28,752 nt of DNA, taken from positions 1-28,752 of the forward strand of contig CAMLHD010000009.1 of the NCBI GenBank assembly GCA_946479835.1, written 5' to 3'. Both the position numbers and the translations under genes were made by a program. Below the pieces are notes generated by a model that was not told where the DNA came from, searched no databases, and saw only the letters and a program-made list of their open reading frames with translations. This DNA is from an uncultured Candidatus Saccharibacteria bacterium. GTDB taxonomy: Bacteria > Patescibacteria > Saccharimonadia > Saccharimonadales > JACDBH01. How positions within the stretch are numbered: the stretch's first letter is position 1; each line of letters opens with the position of its first letter. Shown one piece after another: positions 23,854-28,752 of the stretch.

Positions 23854-24528
23854 GTGAGCAGCGATACAATTACGCTGAAATTGTCCGAACGTGAAGTAAA
23901 AGGCAAGGCCGTCAAGTCTTTGCGTCGCCAGGGTTTGGTGCCCGCCAATATCTATGAGCGTGGCAAGGAGTCGATGGCAGTAAGCGCTCCATTCATCGAA
24001 ATTACCAAAGTTTACAACCAAGCCGGCAAACACCATCCGGTAGAGCTGGTTTTGGAAGGTAAGAAACATCTTGCGATGATCAAAGACGTCGATCTGGATC
24101 CGGTCAAGAACACCGTGCGCCATATCGCTTTCCATGCAGTCAAACGCAATGAGAAAGTTGACGCTGAAGTGCCTGTGCGCCTGGAAGGCGAAGAAATTCC
24201 AGCTGAGAAGATGGGCTACATGATTTTGACACCCAACGATATAGTGGAAGTTGAAGCTTTGCCGGCAAACCTGCCCGACGAACTGGTTGCTGACTTGACC
24301 GTTCTGGCAGAAATCGGCGATAAGATCACGGTTGCCGATTTGAAAGTTCCAGAGGGCGTTACCATCACGTCAGAACCCGAACTGGTGCTTGCCATCGTCG
24401 AAGAAACCAAGGATCAGATCGCTGAAGCTGACGCCGAAGCCGCGGAAAGCGCTGAGGCAAGTGAAGTCGAAAGCGACCACGGCACTGACGAAACCCAGCC
24501 CGAAACGGCATCCGAAGAAGACAAGTAA
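23854..24528 (+). CDS. rplY: 50S ribosomal protein bL25, long Ctc form
   Basis: A 224-residue protein of the Ctc/TL5 type that binds 5S rRNA. The N-terminal L25 domain (about 1-95) has KLSEREVKGKAVKSLRRQGLVPANIY and HIAFHAVKRNEKV. The C-terminal TL5 beta domain (about 96-190) includes VEVEALPANLPDELVADLT and GVTITSEPELVLAIVE. A highly acidic tail (EADAEAAESAEASEVES) follows. Start is GTG at 23854, with GAGAGG 7 nt before it. A strong terminator follows the stop. Confidence 0.95.
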   Translation: MSSDTITLKLSEREVKGKAVKSLRRQGLVPANIYERGKESMAVSAPFIEITKVYNQAGKHHPVELVLEGKKHLAMIKDVDLDPVKNTVRHIAFHAVKRNEKVDAEVPVRLEGEEIPAEKMGYMILTPNDIVEVEALPANLPDELVADLTVLAEIGDKITVADLKVPEGVTITSEPELVLAIVEETKDQIAEADAEAAESAEASEVESDHGTDETQPETASEEDK

Positions 24529-24533
24529 AATTG

Positions 24534-24567
24534 AAAAGAGCTGCAGGCGAACCTCACAGCTCTTTTT
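24534..24567 (+). terminator. Rho-independent terminator after rplY
   Basis: A 10-bp stem AAAAGAGCTG / CAGCTCTTTT with a 13-nt loop and a T tract, starting 6 nt after the rplY stop. Read on minus it also ends in four T after the stem, so it may serve the convergent lipoprotein gene as well. Confidence 0.85.
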
Positions 24568-24576
24568 AATTGCACA

Positions 24577-25113
24577 TTATGCGGGCAGGCAGTCTGTTAC
24601 GCCCGCAGCGTTTGCTTGATTTGCTGCCGCTTGGGAATCCGGACCGAATCTCCCGTCGTTAGCTAGTCCGAAACGTTCCTGGAAAAAGATTACGGTTGCG
24701 GCGGTATTGTCTCCGAAGGTTCCACTTCCTTGTAACTCGAACCCTAGCGCCAAAGAAGCGCAACCCAACCTATTCATCATGAGCTGCATCCTGGATACGC
24801 AAAGGCTGTCTGCCATACCCCATGTAAGCTCGGGGCAGTCCAGCGGTTCCATAGCCGGCAAAGCTGTGGCAGTCGGAGCGGTTTCAGCAGGTGCTGGAAC
24901 GGTAGTCGTAGTCGTGGTTGTAGTTTCCACTGTTGTGGGAACAGTAATATGTGAAGTCGTTGGAGGTGGTGGTACGGTAGAAGTGGCAAGAGGCGCCAAG
25001 GTATCGTCTGCTGAGTTGTTGCGTCCAGGTTCTGAACAAGCTGCCAAAAGCCATCCTGCCACCAAAACTGTAGCAACGCGTCTTGTCCGTGGCATCTCTG
25101 CGCTTCTTCTCAT
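24577..25113 (-). CDS. Lipoprotein with Thr-rich linker and peptidoglycan-binding domain
   Basis: A 178-residue protein. The signal peptide ends in a lipobox (GWLLAACS) with the lipidated Cys at 26. Residues about 40-85 form a low-complexity Thr/Pro/Val linker (TTVETTTTTTTTVPAP) of the sort that spans a cell wall. The C-terminal part resembles a PG_binding_1 domain: LMMNRLGCASLALGFELQGS, GTFGDNTAATVIFFQERFGL, DGRFGPDS, with Cys residues that could pair. It should hold the membrane to peptidoglycan or sit as an accessory to a hydrolase. It follows the ABC exporter gene on the same strand after 56 nt. The linker style is reminiscent of actinobacterial lipoproteins. Start could also be the Met at codon 7. 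Confidence 0.75.
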   Translation of the reverse strand: MRRSAEMPRTRRVATVLVAGWLLAACSEPGRNNSADDTLAPLATSTVPPPPTTSHITVPTTVETTTTTTTTVPAPAETAPTATALPAMEPLDCPELTWGMADSLCVSRMQLMMNRLGCASLALGFELQGSGTFGDNTAATVIFFQERFGLANDGRFGPDSQAAANQANAAGVTDCLPA

Positions 25114-25169
25114 TTCAATACCCCCTAACGTATCTTCATGAAACGCCCAAAAACAAGATTAGTCAAGTT

Positions 25170-26948
25170 CTAGTCTTCCAAAAAACCGCCCGATTGGTGC
25201 CGCCACAAATTAGCATAGACGCCGCCGCGTCCGATGAGTTCCTTGTGAGTGCCTTGCTCTACGATTTTGCCTTCATCCAGAACGATGATTCGATCCATCC
25301 TTTGGATAGTGCTGAGGCGGTGGGCGATGACGATAGTGGTGCGGCCTTCCATAAGCTTCCAAAGCGCGTCCTGGATCAGTACTTCGCTCTCGGAATCGAG
25401 CGCGCTGGTAGCCTCGTCCAGTACCAGGATCGGAGCATTTTTAAGCATGGCGCGGGCGATGGCGATGCGCTGGCGCTGACCGCCGGAAAGCTTGATGCCT
25501 CGTTCGCCGACTAGCGTATCGTAACGTTCGGGCAAAGTATCGATGAACTCGGCGGCATGAGCCTGCCTGGCAACGACTTCGATCTGCTGGTTTGAAGCCG
25601 CAGGATCGCCGTAGCCGATATTCTCCTGAATGGTGCGGTGAAATAGGAGGGGTTCTTGCGGCACATAGGCGATTACCTTCCGGAGATTATCTTGCGTGAC
25701 GGCGGCTATATTCTGGCCATCGATCGCGATCTGACCTTTATCAACATCCGAAAAGCGCAGCAGCAGCCGTGTAAAAGTGGACTTTCCTGAACCCGAATGC
25801 CCGACCAGGCCGACCTTTTCGCCGGGTTTGATATGAAGATTCAGACGCTTGAATATAGCATCGTCAGCGTCCTTGTGCGCGAAAGTCACGTTCTTGAACG
25901 CGATTGAGCCACGGTTCATCTTTGCCTTCTCAGGATCATCAGGATCCCCGACTTCAGCCGGTGTATCCAATATCCTGATCATGTCAGACGCGTCGCCGAT
26001 CGAACGGTTATAGTTCCTAAGCGCTTGGTTGCTGAATTGGAACAGCTGCGTAACGATACTGGCCGTGTAATTGAAGATCAGAAAAACCGTGGCGATATTG
26101 GCATTGAAATTGACTACGCTTACGATGGCCAGCACCAAAGAGCCGGCGGTTATAAGGTTCGTCATACCGGTGAAATACAGCATCTGCTTCTGGTGCGAGC
26201 GCATCAGGCGCTGCAGCTTGGAACGTGTGTTTTCGGTGACTCCAGCGAAGCGCTTATTTTCTTGTCGGCCCGAAGCGAAGCTTTTGATGGCCATGGCGTT
26301 TGTAATCGCATCCGCCAAATAGCCGGTCTGCTTGCTTTCGGCCGAAGCATGCTTTGCGCCGGCGCGTCGGACCGGGGCTGAAACAACGTAAGAAATTACC
26401 ACGTAAACGACGGCGAATAAGATCAGGCATGCGGCAAACATCGGCGCGCTGCCCGCCAAAATGACGGCTGCGGCTATGACGGCGGTAATGAGCGGCAGAA
26501 CAGCAAAAATAGTCGTGTCTACGATTCGCACATAGCTGGTCAGCAGCTTGTTATTTTGAGAAACCAGCGAACCGCCAAAATGATTGGCGTGGAAGTCAGC
26601 GCTTTGATTCATCAGGTGACCAAAGACTTTTTGAGCCAGATCGCGCTGCACCTTACCCTCAAGCCGCCAAACGGTCATGTCGACTATCCGCCAAAGCACG
26701 AAGCTGGCCAGCAGGCCAAGCCCTACATAAAGCAGAATTTCATCCTGGAAACTCTGCCAAGGCTCATTCGGCACATAGTCCTGCCGGCTCAGGCGGTCGA
26801 GCACGCGCGCCAAAACCAGTGGCGGCAACACGTTGTTGACCAGTGAAGCCAGCGGCACGCCAATAGAAATAATCAGCAGCGACCATTTGTAGCTGCGGAG
26901 GGCTTGCCAATAAAAGGCAAAGACACGCTTGGCTTTGATTCTTGACAC
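25170..26948 (-). CDS. ABC exporter, fused permease-ATPase (MsbA/MdlB type)
   Basis: A 592-residue half-transporter. The transmembrane domain (about 20-315) has six hydrophobic segments. The nucleotide-binding domain contains Walker A GHSGSGKST (383-391), Q-loop Gln431, signature LSGGQ (487-491), Walker B ILVLDE with catalytic Glu512, and switch His543. It probably works as a homodimer, since no second half-transporter lies beside it. Substrate cannot be read from the sequence; lipid, peptide or drug export are all possible. Start is GTG at 26948, with AGGAAAGG 6 nt before it. It is divergent from trhO, across a 162-nt AT-rich promoter region. Confidence 0.93.
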   Translation of the reverse strand: MSRIKAKRVFAFYWQALRSYKWSLLIISIGVPLASLVNNVLPPLVLARVLDRLSRQDYVPNEPWQSFQDEILLYVGLGLLASFVLWRIVDMTVWRLEGKVQRDLAQKVFGHLMNQSADFHANHFGGSLVSQNNKLLTSYVRIVDTTIFAVLPLITAVIAAAVILAGSAPMFAACLILFAVVYVVISYVVSAPVRRAGAKHASAESKQTGYLADAITNAMAIKSFASGRQENKRFAGVTENTRSKLQRLMRSHQKQMLYFTGMTNLITAGSLVLAIVSVVNFNANIATVFLIFNYTASIVTQLFQFSNQALRNYNRSIGDASDMIRILDTPAEVGDPDDPEKAKMNRGSIAFKNVTFAHKDADDAIFKRLNLHIKPGEKVGLVGHSGSGKSTFTRLLLRFSDVDKGQIAIDGQNIAAVTQDNLRKVIAYVPQEPLLFHRTIQENIGYGDPAASNQQIEVVARQAHAAEFIDTLPERYDTLVGERGIKLSGGQRQRIAIARAMLKNAPILVLDEATSALDSESEVLIQDALWKLMEGRTTIVIAHRLSTIQRMDRIIVLDEGKIVEQGTHKELIGRGGVYANLWRHQSGGFLED

Positions 26949-27046
26949 TTTTAACCTTTCCTAATTAAGCACGCGAAAAATAAACGTTTTCGTAAATTTT
27001 TGTTTTAGAAAGTTTTTGGCCGCCTCGTTAGTGATAAATAGGTTAG

Positions 27047-27062
27047 TTAAGTATACACTTAA
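27047..27062. repeat. Inverted repeat, candidate operator
   Basis: TTAAGT-ATAC-ACTTAA, a perfect 6-bp inverted repeat in the divergent region between the ABC exporter and trhO, 10 bp upstream of the trhO -35. Related TTAAGT/ACTTAA sites occur in two other divergent regions (372-379; 19911-19939). Confidence 0.4.
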
Positions 27063-27072
27063 GCCTAAGCGT

Positions 27073-27101
27073 GTGACAAGAGTTAGATTATATTTTATAC
27101 T
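27073..27101 (+). promoter_or_regulatory. trhO promoter, leaderless type
   Basis: GTGACA (27073-27078) and TATACT (27096-27101) are spaced by exactly 17 bp. The -10 ends 9 nt before the ATG at 27111, with no Shine-Dalgarno. Confidence 0.6.
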
Positions 27102-27110
27102 AGTTTGTTG

Positions 27111-27968
27111 ATGGAAAAGATAATCCTATTCTATAAATTCGTGCCGGTTAGCGATACGGAAACGGTAATGCTTTGGCAGCGCGCGTTATGTGAGAAACTC
27201 GGTCTTAAAGGCCGAATCCTCATCAGTAAGCATGGGATCAACGGTACGCTTGGCGGCGACTTAAAGAATCTCAAATATTACACCCGGGAGATGAAATCAC
27301 ACAGTAGCTTCGGCGACATAACTTACAAATGGAGCGAAGGTGGTCTGGAGCATTTTCCAAAGCTAAGAGTCAAAGTTAAGGACGAGATAGTCGCATTCGA
27401 CGCGGCCGACGAACTGGAAGTTGATGCAAAAGGCGTGGTCGGCGGTGGCAAGCATCTCAAACCCAAAGCACTTCATAAACTGGTAGAACAACGCGGTGAA
27501 GAGGTGGTTTTTTATGACGGCCGCAACATGTATGAAGCTAGAATCGGCCGCTTCAAAAATGCCGTTATACCAAACGCGAAAACAAGCCGGGATTTCAAAA
27601 ATGACATCGAAAACGGCGAAATCAGCAAGCACAAGGACAAGCCGATAGTGACATACTGCACCGGCGGCATCCGCTGCGAAATTTTAAGTTCCATGATGCT
27701 GAAGCGCGGCTACAAAGAGGTCTATCAATTAGACGGCGGTATAGCCAAGTATGGTGAGACTTTCGGCGACGACGGGCTTTGGGAAGGCAAGCTGTTCGTA
27801 TTTGATGATCGGATGCAAATGGGCTTCAGCGACAAGTCCAAAGACATCGCTGTTTGCGAAAAATGCGGCGTTGCTACCAGCCACCAAGTAAACTCCAGCA
27901 ATATCCGCCGGCGGCTGCACGTCGTGTGCGAAATATGTGCCAGCCAGCTTACGGCCGCCGCCGAATAA
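27111..27968 (+). CDS. trhO: tRNA U34 hydroxylase TrhO (YceA, rhodanese domain)
   Basis: A 285-residue protein of the TrhO/YceA family, which makes 5-hydroxyuridine at the wobble position of tRNAs. The N-terminal acylphosphatase-like domain (about 1-100) has KGRILISKHGINGTLGG and HFPKLRVKVKDEIV. The rhodanese domain (about 115-225) has YDGRNMYEARIGRFKNAVIP and the active-site loop TYCTGGIRCE with Cys183 and Cys189. The C-terminus has two CxxC pairs (CEKCG, CEIC), probably a zinc site. I chose the ATG at 27111 over the TTG codons at 27105 and 27108 because it gives the normal family start and fits the promoter spacing. Confidence 0.93.
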   Translation: MEKIILFYKFVPVSDTETVMLWQRALCEKLGLKGRILISKHGINGTLGGDLKNLKYYTREMKSHSSFGDITYKWSEGGLEHFPKLRVKVKDEIVAFDAADELEVDAKGVVGGGKHLKPKALHKLVEQRGEEVVFYDGRNMYEARIGRFKNAVIPNAKTSRDFKNDIENGEISKHKDKPIVTYCTGGIRCEILSSMMLKRGYKEVYQLDGGIAKYGETFGDDGLWEGKLFVFDDRMQMGFSDKSKDIAVCEKCGVATSHQVNSSNIRRRLHVVCEICASQLTAAAE

Positions 27969-28021
27969 CAGATTTTTAATCAACTGCCTCAACTCTCAAT
28001 ATTTTAAGAACTAAGGTAGTG

Positions 28022-28085
28022 GCCGATTCGGGTGCATGTCTTTTAACGATCCTGGCAAGGATCAGACATAACACACCGAATCGGC
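28022..28085. repeat. Long interrupted hairpin in convergent intergenic region
   Basis: Three stacked stems: GCCGATTCGG/CCGAATCGGC (10 bp) plus GTG/CAC across one bulged A, then ATGTCT/AGACAT (6 bp), then, past a one-sided TTTAAC bulge, GATCCT/AGGATC (6 bp) closed by GGCA. In total 25 bp in 64 nt. Neither strand has a T tract after it, so it is not an ordinary terminator. It lies 54 nt after trhO; the 230-nt gap (27969-28198) holds no gene but has this and weaker repeats (28106-28117; CTTCAC/GTGAAG at 28133-28158). Confidence 0.6.
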
Positions 28086-28105
28086 GAAGGCTTTACTCCT
28101 ACACG

Positions 28106-28117
28106 CTTACGCGTAAG
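28106..28117. repeat. 12-bp perfect palindrome
   Basis: CTTACGCGTAAG, self-complementary, 20 bp downstream of the long hairpin in the trhO/peptidase convergent gap. It could be a protein-binding site or a weak hairpin; nothing else indicates its role. Confidence 0.35.
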
Positions 28118-28198
28118 AGACTTTTCTTATAGCTTCACAACTTGCCAAAGAGGTGAAGTGTTCCGCTTCCAATCACCCTGAGCACAGCGAGCTAGGCT

Positions 28199-28752
28199 CT
28201 AGCACAGGCTCTGGTCAATTAAGACCGGAGGGTAATCGGTCGGCGAGGCGAACCACGGCGTCTGCCGTTCCGCTCCGAGAGGGTTGAGCTCGTAGTGGAT
28301 GTGACTGCTATGTGTCTCGATATCGGCCTGAGACTCTTTCGGTCTCTCCGGATTGAAGACGCAACGCAATCCTTTTGAAGGAGACCATACCAGCTTCCAG
28401 AATTTAATGTACTGAATGCCGAGAGGTGCAGCGTTAGCGATCAGCCAGCCGAACAGATTGTTGCCACGAGCAAGTTCCTCAGCATTGAAAGCCGAAAATC
28501 CCTGGTCGATAGCCCGTCCGTCGCCGTGAATGCTCAGCTTGCTGCTGTCCGTTGAACGGCCTCTGCACGAGTAACCGCCCGAGAAGGTCGGCTGCCAGCG
28601 CATAGCGACGTGAGCACTGAGCTCTCGTGTGCCGACTCGCTGGCCGCCCGAGCAGCGGGTTACGGATTGCTCCTCCTCGATTCCCTCGACCTTGTATCCA
28701 TTCAGCTGAGCCTGGCCTGTTACCGGGCCGAAGTCAGTGCTAGCAGCGAATG
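28199..28752 (-). CDS. M15/LAS-like peptidoglycan peptidase, C-terminal part, cut by right edge
   Basis: The minus frame is open from a stop at 28199 to the window edge (about 183 codons), so the gene continues to the right; the ATG at 28603 is internal. The sequence KLSIHGDGRAIDQGF carries the S-x-H-x-x-G-x-A-x-D pattern of zinc LAS-type (M15, VanY, endolysin-like) peptidases, and HSSHIHYEL supplies the later His pair. Several Cys (TRCSGG, YSCRGR, LRCVF, final SLC) suggest an exported, disulfide-bonded protein. Such enzymes cut D-Ala peptide bonds in peptidoglycan. It converges on trhO. The N-terminal half, including any signal peptide, is not visible. An extensin-like relative is an alternative. 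Confidence 0.65.
   Translation of the reverse strand, partial: FAASTDFGPVTGQAQLNGYKVEGIEEEQSVTRCSGGQRVGTRELSAHVAMRWQPTFSGGYSCRGRSTDSSKLSIHGDGRAIDQGFSAFNAEELARGNNLFGWLIANAAPLGIQYIKFWKLVWSPSKGLRCVFNPERPKESQADIETHSSHIHYELNPLGAERQTPWFASPTDYPPVLIDQSLC

Noticed and set aside
28022..28085. Hairpin as SRP RNA, tRNA or an ordinary terminator
   Set aside because: No SRP domain IV consensus, no tRNA T-arm or acceptor pattern, and no T tract on either strand.
28199..28603. Treating the M15-like gene as complete from the ATG at 28603
   Set aside because: The frame stays open to the window edge with sensible sequence, and no signal peptide follows the internal ATG.

Overview
The window looks like a chromosomal fragment of an ultra-small Candidate Phyla Radiation bacterium, most likely a free-living or environmental Candidatus Saccharibacteria (TM7) relative. 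The reasons are the gene set (an FtsA-like gene followed by a baseplate-J-like membrane protein, short secreted beta proteins, LysM-CHAP hydrolases, a stripped-down alanyl-tRNA synthetase), roughly balanced GC content, and many promoters placed almost on top of start codons. TGA is used as a stop codon, so the SR1/Gracilibacteria recoding does not apply. The taxonomic call is inference from gene content; no rRNA or tRNA gene is present to confirm it.

Layout. At 1-364 (minus) is the start of a membrane protein cut by the left edge. From 453 to 5634 there is a five-gene surface locus: three secreted beta-rich proteins sharing a C-terminal domain, a DUF916/WxL-interacting-like membrane-anchored protein, and an Ig/PKD-like membrane-anchored protein. 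Next come translation genes: mnmA (5681-6745) and a minimal alaS (6789-8702), then two small orphan genes. A tight cluster, ftsA-like, baseplate-J-like, ruvX and mltG (9351-13824), is followed by two tandem LysM-CHAP cell-wall hydrolase genes (13914-16482). The second hydrolase gene has a long structured leader and appears to start at AUU. obgE and sbcB overlap (16529-19239). Two small membrane proteins lie on minus (19186-19902), divergent from uvrA (19994-22804). A small orphan gene and a convergent DedA gene follow, then rplY (bL25/Ctc) with a clear terminator. An ABC exporter and a peptidoglycan-binding lipoprotein are on minus (26948-24577), trhO is on plus (27111-27968), and the C-terminal part of a secreted M15-like peptidase runs off the right edge.

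How they fit together. The dominant theme is the cell envelope: surface/adhesion-type proteins, MltG, LysM-CHAP enzymes, a PG-binding lipoprotein, an M15-like peptidase, DedA and an ABC exporter. This is interleaved with tRNA modification (MnmA and TrhO both act on the wobble uridine U34) and DNA repair (RuvX, ExoI, UvrA).

The most interesting signals are: (1) the five-gene surface locus, which has the layout of a Gram-positive WxL cluster without WxL motifs; (2) -10 boxes 6-11 nt from start codons in at least eight genes, implying leaderless mRNAs; (3) a nested RNA fold plus a competing Shine-Dalgarno-masking hairpin ahead of an AUU-initiated LysM-CHAP gene; (4) an AlaRS lacking the beta-barrel and C-Ala domains; (5) a 25-bp interrupted hairpin at 28022-28085. 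No IS element, CRISPR array, tRNA or rRNA was seen.
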